Shown in pieces: positions 6,276 through 13,059 of a stretch of DNA of 37,757 nucleotides (positions are counted from its first letter, which is position 1; every line of letters starts with the position of its first letter). The stretch spans positions 1-37,757 of the forward strand of contig CACLMD010000008.1 in the NCBI GenBank assembly GCA_902607945.1, given 5' to 3'. The notes beneath the pieces were generated by a model. It ran no database searches, was not told the origin of the DNA, and saw nothing but the letters and a program-made list of their open reading frames with translations. Position numbers and translations under genes: made by a program. The DNA is from an uncultured Pelagibacteraceae bacterium. GTDB taxonomy: Bacteria > Pseudomonadota > Alphaproteobacteria > Pelagibacterales > Pelagibacteraceae.

Positions 6276-7985
6276 ATGAAATTGAACAATTACAATAATC
6301 TTTTAGAATTATTTCTATTTCAATATCAATCTGAAGATAAAAATGAAATTTTTTTACAATCTTTAAAAGATAAAAGTTTGAATTTTAGCTGGAAACAAAC
6401 ATTCGATTGTATTCAAAAATTATCTAATCATATACAAAGATATATCTCCTTGAAAGATCGTTGCTTATTAATTTCTGAAAATAGACCTGAGTGGTTGATT
6501 AGTGATTTAGCTATAATGCTTGCTGAAGGTATAACAGTACCAGCATATACAACTTATACTGAAAGAGATTATGAGTATCTTATAAATGATTGTAAACCTT
6601 CGGTAATTATAGTTTCTAACATTTTACAATTTAAAAAGATAAAAAATATAATATTAAAAAATAATTTCATTAAAACAGTTATATGTTTTGATAGTATTAA
6701 AGATGATGACAGTAAGATTGAAATTATAGATATAAAAAAAATTTTTAAAGAAACAAATTATATAGAAAAAGAATTGAATAAAGTTAATTTAACAAGGAAA
6801 GATATTTCATGTATTATCTATACTTCAGGTACTCAAGGAAATCCTAAAGGAGTAATGTTAAGTCACGGAGGAATATTAAGTAACTGCGAGGGATCTATAG
6901 AGTTATTAAGTGAGATAATTAATTACAAACCTAAGTTTCTTACCTGGTTGCCATTATCCCATTCATATGAACATACAGTTCAATTTGTACAAATTGCGGT
7001 AGGAGCAAAAGTATTTTATGCGGAGAGTATAGATAAGTTGGTAAAGAATATGAATGACTGTAGTCCAGATATTATGACTGCTGTTCCAAGATTTTATCAA
7101 AATTTATATCAAAAAATATCCTCTACATTTTACAAGGCTACTGGTATTAAAAAGTTTTTAGTTCAATCGACTTTAAAATTAGGTGAAAAAAAACTTTTAA
7201 AAAGAAACCTTTCTTTATTTGAAAAATTGATCAATTTTATATGTGAGAATTTAGTTAGAAAAAAAATTAAACGTCAATTTGGAGGGTCCCTTAAAGCATT
7301 CATCTCAGGAGGGGGAGCCCTGGACTATAAAATCGGTGTTTTTTTGAACTCTATTGGGCTACCCACATTACAAGGATATGGTTTAACAGAAACCTCACCA
7401 GTTGTAAGCTGCAATCCAATTAACGATATTAGAATAGATACAGTTGGACCACCATTTAAAGGAAATGAAGTGAAAATTGCAGATGATGGAGAAATCTTAA
7501 TAAAGGGCGAAAATATAATGTTAGGTTATTGGAAAAATTTGGCTGAAACAGAAAAAACAATAAAAAATGGATGGTTACACACAGGTGATATTGGTCAATT
7601 TGATAATGGATTTTTAAAAATTACAGATAGAAAAAAAGATATTTTAATAACGCCAGGGGGAGATAATATTTCTCCCACTAAAATAGAAAATGATTTGACA
7701 AAAGTAGAATTTATAGAACAGGCATTGGTTTATGGAGACAATAAACCATTTTTAGTTGCATTAATTGTGCTAGTCACTGATAAAAAAAATATTACTCATG
7801 AAATTATTAGTGGTGAAATTGAAAAAACAAATAAACAACTAAGTAAAATAGAAAAAATAAAAAAATTTATTGTTATAGATAAGCAATTTTCAATTGAAAA
7901 TGGTTTAATTACACCAACTTTAAAACTTAAAAGATATAAGATAGTTCAAGAGTATAAGAATGAATTAGAAAAACTTTATAATTAA
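6276..7985 (+). CDS. Long-chain acyl-CoA synthetase (AMP-forming)
   Basis: Activates a carboxylic acid, most likely a fatty acid, to its CoA thioester through an acyl-AMP intermediate. The 569 residues show the ANL superfamily motifs in order: the P-loop YTSGTQGNPKGVMLSH near residue 185, WLPLSHSYEH, the A5 motif GYGLTETSP near 366, the TGDIG motif near 435 and the hinge DRKKDILITPGGDNISP. This resembles the FadD15/long-chain branch found in many alphaproteobacteria. The ATG at 6276 is the only start upstream of the conserved N-terminus, since the next Met is about residue 80. It lies 7 nt after the CCA of tRNA-Leu, with no space for a normal leader. Chain length preference is not predictable. 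Confidence 0.9.
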   Translation: MKLNNYNNLLELFLFQYQSEDKNEIFLQSLKDKSLNFSWKQTFDCIQKLSNHIQRYISLKDRCLLISENRPEWLISDLAIMLAEGITVPAYTTYTERDYEYLINDCKPSVIIVSNILQFKKIKNIILKNNFIKTVICFDSIKDDDSKIEIIDIKKIFKETNYIEKELNKVNLTRKDISCIIYTSGTQGNPKGVMLSHGGILSNCEGSIELLSEIINYKPKFLTWLPLSHSYEHTVQFVQIAVGAKVFYAESIDKLVKNMNDCSPDIMTAVPRFYQNLYQKISSTFYKATGIKKFLVQSTLKLGEKKLLKRNLSLFEKLINFICENLVRKKIKRQFGGSLKAFISGGGALDYKIGVFLNSIGLPTLQGYGLTETSPVVSCNPINDIRIDTVGPPFKGNEVKIADDGEILIKGENIMLGYWKNLAETEKTIKNGWLHTGDIGQFDNGFLKITDRKKDILITPGGDNISPTKIENDLTKVEFIEQALVYGDNKPFLVALIVLVTDKKNITHEIISGEIEKTNKQLSKIEKIKKFIVIDKQFSIENGLITPTLKLKRYKIVQEYKNELEKLYN

Positions 7986-8109
7986 TTATACAAAAATCTT
8001 GTTATTTAACGCATAAACACTAACTTTTTTAATAGCTATAAAAATAAATTTTATTAATTTTTTAATTTAATTTTTTTGATTTAAGTTATTTCTAAATTTA
8101 ATTAAAGAA
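7986..8109. other. AT-rich spacer without recognisable gene
   Basis: The stretch after the acyl-CoA synthetase is almost entirely A/T with long T runs. I see no open frame with protein-like composition, no GC-containing hairpin that would end the upstream transcript, and no riboswitch-like structure. It leads directly into the promoter of the small basic peptide. Confidence 0.6.
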
Positions 8110-8138
8110 TTGACATAACTTGTTTAAAAAAATAAAAA
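8110..8138 (+). promoter_or_regulatory. Promoter of the basic peptide unit
   Basis: A perfect -35 hexamer TTGACA at 8110-8115, a 17 bp spacer and a partial -10 TAAAAA (4 of 6) at 8133-8138. The predicted start of transcription is near 8145, so the RNA would begin right before the hairpin at 8148-8168. I noticed no other perfect TTGACA with a fitting -10 in the intergenic regions I examined. Confidence 0.55.
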
Positions 8139-8147
8139 TAAGCTAAT

Positions 8148-8168
8148 AGCGAATCATTTTGATTCGTT
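8148..8168 (+). promoter_or_regulatory. Hairpin or operator palindrome in the 5' leader
   Basis: CGAATCA at 8150-8156 and TGATTCG at 8160-8166 form a perfect 7 bp inverted repeat around TTT. A G-U and an A-U pair outside extend it to 9 bp. It lies at the expected 5' end of the peptide mRNA and about 20 nt before the ribosome binding site. It could protect the RNA 5' end, or be a protein-binding palindrome. Confidence 0.55.
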
Positions 8169-8178
8169 TAACTAAAAC

Positions 8179-8184
8179 AGGGAG
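8179..8184 (+). promoter_or_regulatory. Strong Shine-Dalgarno site AGGGAG
   Basis: AGGGAG with a 6 nt gap before the ATG at 8191. Most genes in this window have no clear Shine-Dalgarno sequence, so this site stands out. It strongly supports translation of the 26-residue peptide. Confidence 0.7.
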
Positions 8185-8190
8185 CTAAAG

Positions 8191-8271
8191 ATGGCTAAAA
8201 GAAGAAAAAAAGCTGCTAAGAAAACTAAAAAGAAAGCTAAGAAAAAAGCTAAAAAAAGAAGAAGAAGATAG
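8191..8271 (+). CDS. Ultra-basic 26-residue peptide
   Basis: Not a family I can name. The frame ATG to TAG encodes MAKRRKKAAKK, then T and a KKKAKKKAKK block, and ends in RRRR. By count it has 13 Lys, 6 Arg, 5 Ala, 1 Thr and 1 Met, with no acidic, aromatic or large hydrophobic residue. The pattern resembles the Lys/Ala tails of bacterial histone H1-like proteins. Support for a real gene is unusually good for its size: a TTGACA promoter element, a leader hairpin, an AGGGAG ribosome binding site and an intrinsic terminator starting 20 nt after the stop. A nucleic-acid-binding role (nucleoid, ribosome or RNA) is inference from charge. It converges on carD, whose product has a similar lysine-rich tail. 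Alternatively the transcript (about 190 nt) may act as an RNA. Confidence 0.75.
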   Translation: MAKRRKKAAKKTKKKAKKKAKKRRRR

Positions 8272-8290
8272 TAACTTAGTATTCTTTATT

Positions 8291-8336
8291 AAAAACGCTT
8301 CTCATAACGATTTACGTGTGAGAGGCGTTTTTTTTT
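8291..8336 (+). terminator. Intrinsic terminator, probably bidirectional
   Basis: AAAAACGCTTCTCA at 8291-8304 pairs with TGAGAGGCGTTTTT (from 8319), with one G-U pair, followed by a long T run. On the minus strand the same stem is followed by T5, so it can also end the carD transcript, whose stop codon at 8335-8337 overlaps it. It is the only clear rho-independent terminator I found in the window. Confidence 0.85.
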
Positions 8337-9198
8337 ACTCTTCAATAGGATCTGCTTCATCAGTACCAATCGGTTCTTCTGAAGGTAAATCAGTGGCTGT
8401 AGTTTTTTGAGTTGTAGCTATTGCTTGAGGTTGTTGATTGCCACCTAAATTTCTTTTTAGCGCTTTATCAAGTTTTTTCTGAGTATCTTCAATAGATACA
8501 TTTAATACAATTTTAAATTCTGATAAAATTCTTTCATATGCTTTTTCAAACAATTGACGTTCACTATAAGACTGATCAACCATAAGATCATCTCCTTTAT
8601 TTAAATCCCTTACAACTTCAGCTAATTCATAAATTTTTCCAGAAGATATTTTAGCTTCATATTCTTGAGCTCTTCTACTCCACATTGATCTTTTAATTTT
8701 TGGCTTACTTTTTAATATTGAAATACATTTATTTACTTGATTAATAGTTGCTAGTGGACGTAAATGAGATTGCTTATTAACTGGAACCATCCCATTAGCT
8801 CTATCTTTTTCAAATTTTATTACATAAGTTTCAACGTCTATTCCTCCAATACTTATTTTTTTGAATTCTGTAATTTGACCAACACCATGTTTTGGATAAA
8901 CGACAAAATCTTTAACTTTGTATTCTTTTTTTTCAGAATTTTGTTTTTTAACTTTTTTAATTTCAGGTTTTGTCTCGTTACTTTTTGGGATTCTTAAATT
9001 ATCTGTTTTGATTTCAGTTGTTTGTTGACTTTTTTTGATAGGTTTTTTATTGATAACTTTTGTTATTTTTTTTGTAACTTTTTTAGGTGAAATTTTTTTA
9101 GCTTTTCTTTTTACTTTAGTTGCTTTTTTTTTTGCTTTTTGAGAAGAATTTTTTTTAAAGGTTTTCTTTAAAATATTTTTTAAACTTATTTTTTTCAT
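8335..9198 (-). CDS. carD: CarD/CdnL-like regulator with lysine-rich N-terminal tail
   Basis: A transcription regulator that binds RNA polymerase beta and stabilises open promoter complexes. I chose the ATG at 9198 (287 residues) over a GTG at 9240 that would add 14 residues and lengthen the overlap with the ferredoxin gene. Three parts are visible. Residues 1-92 form a low-complexity basic tail with about 33 Lys and only 5 acidic residues. From about 93 comes the CarD core ([16 protein letters not shown], then [14 protein letters not shown]) and its helical C-lobe with [13 protein letters not shown]. The last 25 or so residues are acidic and Gln/Thr-rich. Typical CdnL proteins are about 165 residues, so the tail is a large addition. 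Last gene of the helicase-terB-fdxA-carD run. Even with the later start it overlaps fdxA by 44 nt. Confidence 0.9.
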   Translation of the reverse strand: MKKISLKNILKKTFKKNSSQKAKKKATKVKRKAKKISPKKVTKKITKVINKKPIKKSQQTTEIKTDNLRIPKSNETKPEIKKVKKQNSEKKEYKVKDFVVYPKHGVGQITEFKKISIGGIDVETYVIKFEKDRANGMVPVNKQSHLRPLATINQVNKCISILKSKPKIKRSMWSRRAQEYEAKISSGKIYELAEVVRDLNKGDDLMVDQSYSERQLFEKAYERILSEFKIVLNVSIEDTQKKLDKALKRNLGGNQQPQAIATTQKTTATDLPSEEPIGTDEADPIEE

Positions 9199-9481
9199 CT
9201 TTATATTTTTCGTGATCCATTGGAGGATCTTTTTTTTCACTTATATTAGGCCAGATTTCAGAATACTTTTTATTGATTTCTAACCATTTTTCACTACCTA
9301 GTTCAGTATCAGCCTTAATGGCATCAACTGGGCACTCAGGTTCACAAACGCCACAATCTATACACTCATCGGGTTTAATTACAAGCATATTTTTACCTTC
9401 ATAAAAACAATCAACTGGACAAACTTCTACACAGTCCATTAATTTACATTTAATACATTTATCGTTTACAATATAAGTCAT
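9155..9481 (-). CDS. fdxA: Seven-iron ferredoxin, FdxA type
   Basis: A small electron carrier with one [3Fe-4S] and one [4Fe-4S] cluster. Of 108 residues, cysteines fall at 9, 12, 17, 21, 25, 40, 43, 46 and 50. The spacing matches Azotobacter ferredoxin I, where the counterparts of 9, 17 and 50 hold the 3Fe cluster and 21, 40, 43 and 46 the 4Fe cluster. The C-terminal extension of about 50 residues, including [18 protein letters not shown], is normal for this group. The redox partner is not evident. The start codon touches the TerB-like gene end at 9481, and the 3' end overlaps carD. Ferredoxin next to carD is a conserved alphaproteobacterial neighbourhood. Confidence 0.95.
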   Translation of the reverse strand: MTYIVNDKCIKCKLMDCVEVCPVDCFYEGKNMLVIKPDECIDCGVCEPECPVDAIKADTELGSEKWLEINKKYSEIWPNISEKKDPPMDHEKYKDEKNKFKKYFKENL

Positions 9482-9897
9482 TACAAATTTTCTTTTTTAA
9501 TTTGTTCTTTGATGTCACCCATAGTTTTACTATCAATATAAAGCAATCCAGAGAGTCGTCGCATTAAATTCATCTCATAAATGTCCGCATCTTTATTAGA
9601 AAAAATAATTCTCCAGAGTGATCTAATTATTTTAATTTTATCTTTTTCTTCAAGGTTTTTTACTTCTTTTGTAAAATCTAGTATTTGATTAGCATTTTCA
9701 TCAATTTGTTTAGCTTTTTTTACAATAGTTTCTAATTCATCTTGATTTGCTCCCAGATCTAATAATGTTTTTTTTATTATTTCTTCTTCTTCAAAAGAAT
9801 ATTTTTCATCAATTCTTGCAGCATGTATTAGTAGAGCTCCAATTTTAATTAGATAAGAATTATTATCTTCGTTCTTTTTATTTCTATTAAAAAACAT
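9481..9897 (-). CDS. TerB-like (tellurite-resistance/DjlA-type) helical protein
   Basis: A 138-residue soluble, all-helical, charged protein. The pattern [22 protein letters not shown] followed by acidic helices and a final [10 protein letters not shown] block fits the TerB/DjlA N-terminal domain, which carries acidic metal-binding loops. The name does not imply tellurite resistance: no other ter gene is present. It is coupled to the helicase (TAATG overlap at 9895-9899) and to fdxA (shared base 9481). In many alphaproteobacteria a small S4 RNA-binding protein lies between the helicase and ferredoxin; here the TerB-like protein occupies that place. Function unknown. Confidence 0.72.
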   Translation of the reverse strand: MFFNRNKKNEDNNSYLIKIGALLIHAARIDEKYSFEEEEIIKKTLLDLGANQDELETIVKKAKQIDENANQILDFTKEVKNLEEKDKIKIIRSLWRIIFSNKDADIYEMNLMRRLSGLLYIDSKTMGDIKEQIKKENL

Positions 9898-12380
9898 TAA
9901 TTAACTAAATTCAAATTTTTTAATATACCAAAAGGATTTTCTTTACTGACTTTTTTGTTAAACGATTTTTTGAATTTTTTTTTGGGTGTATATGTAAAAA
10001 ATATATCATCATTTTTTTCTAAAACTTTATAGTTCATTTTTCGTATAAGTTTTTTAAAATTTTCTTTGCTACAACCTAAAAGATTTAACATTTCAGGAAC
10101 TAATTTAATCTCCTTATTTTGTTCCGATCCAGCATTTATTATTTGCATGAATAATCTTTCCAGAATATCAACTCTTACAAAAAAATTATCAAACTGTTCG
10201 AAACCACAAAGTAACATAAAATTTCTATTTCTCTTATCTTTATCTTCAATAAAATTTAAACCAAAAGTTGGAGGATTCAGTTTAAAATACTTTTGATGAT
10301 AGTTTTTCCATAGCAAAGTTCTTATTGTTACTGGTTCTGGCTTAATTAGTTTATGTAAATAAACATGATATCTACCAAACTTAACTCCCAGGTCTCTTAA
10401 TATTTTTCTTTCATTTTGTCCTAAATTTTTTATATATTCAGAAACATTGTCTCTAATTAATACACCATTATTTTCATAGAGTTGGTAGGCTAAAGCTTTT
10501 ATAGAGGAATGCTTGTCTTTAAGATTTTTTAAATCAATTAAACTTTGTAAAACTGTATCGATTTTATTTTTTACCCATTTTTTAATAAACGAATTTAATT
10601 TTTGTCTTTGTTCTTTTTCAAGAATATCGTCAACAATTAATTCAAAGTTAGGATTTAAATAATCATTTCCTTGAGTTAGTTTTGCAATTGCAAAAGTACC
10701 CCAATAAATTTTAAAATCACTATTTAGTTCAATCAGCCCTGTATCAATAATATTTTGAATTCTTCTCTCTAATTCTGGCCCAATAGATTGTCTCGCTGCT
10801 TTTTTTAGTGATTTAATGTCAGTTTCTAGAGCACCTTTTTTAAGATCTAATTCTAGCTTTAGACCATTAATTTTTCCTATAAACTGATTATCAATTATTA
10901 GATCATTGTTTTCTAATATTTCAGTTTTAAATTCCATGTCCTGTTTTAAACCTCTAGCAAGTATACTGGCTCTTTTATCAATAAAAGTTTTTGTAAGTTC
11001 TTCATGAAGTCGATCTGAAAGTCTATCTTCTAATAATTTTGTTTTTTCTATCCAATAATCTTGATTTTCAATCCAATTATTTTTATTTGAAACATATGAC
11101 CAAGTTCTGACATTTGCAATTCTATTTGATAAAGAATCCACATTTCCCTCTAATTTATCCAATTTCATTAGTTCTAATCGCATATATTCATCAGTAATCT
11201 TTCCTTTTTTGCTAGATAAAAATTTAAATACATTTTCAATTACTTCGTAGTGGTTTCCATAAGTCTTCTTTACAAAATCTGGTATTTGACAACATTCCCA
11301 TAATAAATTGAGTTTTTTGGTATCAAAATTTATATTTTCAAGATTTTTGTCTCTCAGAAAATATTTTAAAGCTTTTTCATCTTCACATTCATGAATTTTT
11401 CTTAACCATTCTCTTTGAGGTCTTTCCTCTAAAGATTTTATTAAACTTAAAGGGTTATTAAAATTAAGGTTTGAATTTCTCCAAAAGAGAGTTCTAATTT
11501 CTTCAAATTTGTGATTTTCTAATAAATCAACTTCTTCAGCATTTATTTCTTTGCAATCACCTGTTATTCCAAAACTGCCATCATTAAGATATCTTCCAGC
11601 TCTACCAGCAATTTGTCCAATTTCAGATAAGTTAAGTTTTCTAAGTTTTTTTCCATCAAATTTTCTTAAATTAGAAAAATAAACACTATCTAAATCCATG
11701 TTAATACCCATACCAATCGCATCAGTAGCAACTAAAAAATCAACATCTCCTGATTGATATAATTCAACTTGTGCATTTCTAGTTTTAGGACTTAGCGATC
11801 CCATCACGATTGCTGCTCCACCCTTCTGTCTTCTAATTAATTCTGCAATTGCATAAACTTCCTCAGCAGAAAATGCTATAATTGCAGTTTTTCTATCTAT
11901 TCTAGATATTTTTTTATGGCCTGTATATGTGAGTTTAGACAATCTATTTCTGTTAACAAATTCGATATCACCATCTAATTTTGAAATAATATTTTTTATA
12001 GTGTTAGACCCCATCAACATTGTGAGTTTGCTTCCTCTCATATTTAGCAATCTATCAGTAAAAATATGACCTCTTTCATGATCAGCACACATTTGGATCT
12101 CATCTACTCCAACAAAATCTAACAATTTATCTATGGGCATAGACTCCACAGTGCATAAGAAATATTGTGCATCGAGTGGAATAATTTTTTCTTCTCCAGT
12201 AATTAGAGCAACTTTATTTTGTCCAACTTTGTTAATTACTTTATCGTAAACTTCTCTGGCTAATAATCTAAGTGGAAAACCAATCATACCACTATCGAAA
12301 GACAACATTGTTTCAATAGCTAAATGGGTTTTCCCAGTATTTGTTGGACCAAGTACAGCAGTAATTTTATTTTTAGTCAT
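9897..12380 (-). CDS. SUV3-like DExH RNA helicase
   Basis: An 827-residue superfamily 2 helicase of the SUV3/MgpS type, likely RNA-directed. Walker A is GPTNTGKTH at residues 11-19, Walker B is the unusual DEIQ (VDEIQMCADHERGH, near 92), motif III-V lies in IVMGSLSPKTR and VATDAIGMGINM, and motif VI is QIAGRAGR near 255. Mitochondrial SUV3 works with a degradosome exonuclease, and alphaproteobacteria carry the bacterial form with a long C-terminal extension, as here. The last 40 residues are basic. The ATG at 12378-12380 immediately precedes ITAVLGPTNTGK, so the start is secure. It heads the terB-fdxA-carD run and has a 114 bp leader containing competing inverted repeats. Confidence 0.9.
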   Translation of the reverse strand: MTKNKITAVLGPTNTGKTHLAIETMLSFDSGMIGFPLRLLAREVYDKVINKVGQNKVALITGEEKIIPLDAQYFLCTVESMPIDKLLDFVGVDEIQMCADHERGHIFTDRLLNMRGSKLTMLMGSNTIKNIISKLDGDIEFVNRNRLSKLTYTGHKKISRIDRKTAIIAFSAEEVYAIAELIRRQKGGAAIVMGSLSPKTRNAQVELYQSGDVDFLVATDAIGMGINMDLDSVYFSNLRKFDGKKLRKLNLSEIGQIAGRAGRYLNDGSFGITGDCKEINAEEVDLLENHKFEEIRTLFWRNSNLNFNNPLSLIKSLEERPQREWLRKIHECEDEKALKYFLRDKNLENINFDTKKLNLLWECCQIPDFVKKTYGNHYEVIENVFKFLSSKKGKITDEYMRLELMKLDKLEGNVDSLSNRIANVRTWSYVSNKNNWIENQDYWIEKTKLLEDRLSDRLHEELTKTFIDKRASILARGLKQDMEFKTEILENNDLIIDNQFIGKINGLKLELDLKKGALETDIKSLKKAARQSIGPELERRIQNIIDTGLIELNSDFKIYWGTFAIAKLTQGNDYLNPNFELIVDDILEKEQRQKLNSFIKKWVKNKIDTVLQSLIDLKNLKDKHSSIKALAYQLYENNGVLIRDNVSEYIKNLGQNERKILRDLGVKFGRYHVYLHKLIKPEPVTIRTLLWKNYHQKYFKLNPPTFGLNFIEDKDKRNRNFMLLCGFEQFDNFFVRVDILERLFMQIINAGSEQNKEIKLVPEMLNLLGCSKENFKKLIRKMNYKVLEKNDDIFFTYTPKKKFKKSFNKKVSKENPFGILKNLNLVN

Positions 12381-12431
12381 TTCTATCTTTGGTATATTTT
12401 TTTTTTTACCTACTAGATATTGTTATTGTTA

Positions 12432-12498
12432 GAGAACAAAAATAGACTAAAACATGGCCGAATCGTAGATTTAAATGTTCTCATTATTAAACATTTAA
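12432..12498 (-). promoter_or_regulatory. Competing inverted repeats between thioesterase and helicase genes
   Basis: TTAAATGTT (12471-12479) and AACATTTAA (12490-12498) form a perfect 9 bp stem with a 10 nt loop, overlapping the thioesterase stop. TGTTCTC (12476-12482) can instead pair with GAGAACA (12432-12438). The two pairings share bases and exclude each other. No T run follows, so it is not a standard terminator. It may be an RNA switch, a processing site, or chance in AT-rich DNA. Confidence 0.35.
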
Positions 12499-12926
12499 CC
12501 TCCTGGACCTAAATTTGAAGGTTTGATTTTTAGTATTTTCCATATCCCTGAAGCCGATGCAATAATTTTTTTTTGACATTTTAATTCACAAAATAGAAAA
12601 ATTAGTGTGTTTGTTTTTTTTAATATCTTAACATTTCCTATGATTTCATCACCAACTTTAGTCGCACCAATAAATTTTAAATCTAGTGAAATTGTCACGC
12701 AAGGAGCTCTGTTCGCAGATCTATGAGCAGAGGTTCCAGCACCAGCATCAATTAAAGCGGCAAGATATCCACCATGTGTAATGCCAGCTGCATTTAAATG
12801 ATTTTCATTAATTGTTGATTTAAATTCATATTCATGTTCTGATATATTTCTAAACAATAAACCCCCATTATGTCTCATAAAACCCGGGCGAACACTTATT
12901 TGTTCAAAATTTTGCAAATCTGACAT
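12495..12926 (-). CDS. PaaI-type hotdog acyl-CoA thioesterase
   Basis: A 143-residue single hotdog-fold enzyme that hydrolyses an acyl-CoA. The active-site segment ITHGGYLAALIDAGAG (residues about 48-63) carries the His-Gly-Gly and the Asp typical of the PaaI/YbgC-like thioesterase superfamily, and SLDLKFIGATKVGDEIIG is the central strand pair. Length is normal for the family. No phenylacetate genes are nearby, so the role is probably general acyl-CoA housekeeping. It precedes the helicase by 114 bp. Confidence 0.85.
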   Translation of the reverse strand: MSDLQNFEQISVRPGFMRHNGGLLFRNISEHEYEFKSTINENHLNAAGITHGGYLAALIDAGAGTSAHRSANRAPCVTISLDLKFIGATKVGDEIIGNVKILKKTNTLIFLFCELKCQKKIIASASGIWKILKIKPSNLGPGG

Positions 12927-12933
12927 TATAATT

Positions 12934-13017
12934 TTACAGTATAAATGTTAATGAAAGTATAATTATAAACATTATTAAAAAAAACAAAATTACAGATTTT
13001 TGTAAAGATATATTCAT
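12934..13017 (-). CDS. Possible 27-residue single-helix membrane peptide
   Basis: A reverse-strand frame begins MNISLQKSVILFFLIMFIIIL and ends FIL, one hydrophobic helix after a short polar N-terminus. It ends 7 bp before the thioesterase start, in the same direction, so it would be the first gene of that unit. There is no Shine-Dalgarno sequence. AT-rich DNA easily makes hydrophobic frames, so this stays tentative; I know no family for it. Confidence 0.3.
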   Translation of the reverse strand: MNISLQKSVILFFLIMFIIILSLTFIL

Positions 13018-13059
13018 AGTTTGTTAATATAATAGTTTATCGTTAAAAAAAATTAAAAA

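Noticed and set aside
6092..6289. Minus-strand frame overlapping the tRNA-Leu
   Set aside because: It runs through the tRNA gene and the acyl-CoA synthetase start; the tRNA structure fully explains the sequence.
8764..8997. Plus-strand Phe/Asn-rich frame inside carD
   Set aside because: It is the complement of lysine- and acid-rich CarD coding sequence; Phe-rich antisense frames are expected from Lys codons.
9481..9897. Tellurite resistance locus
   Set aside because: Only a lone TerB-like domain is present; there is no terC, terD or terZ, and the operon context is RNA helicase/ferredoxin/CarD.
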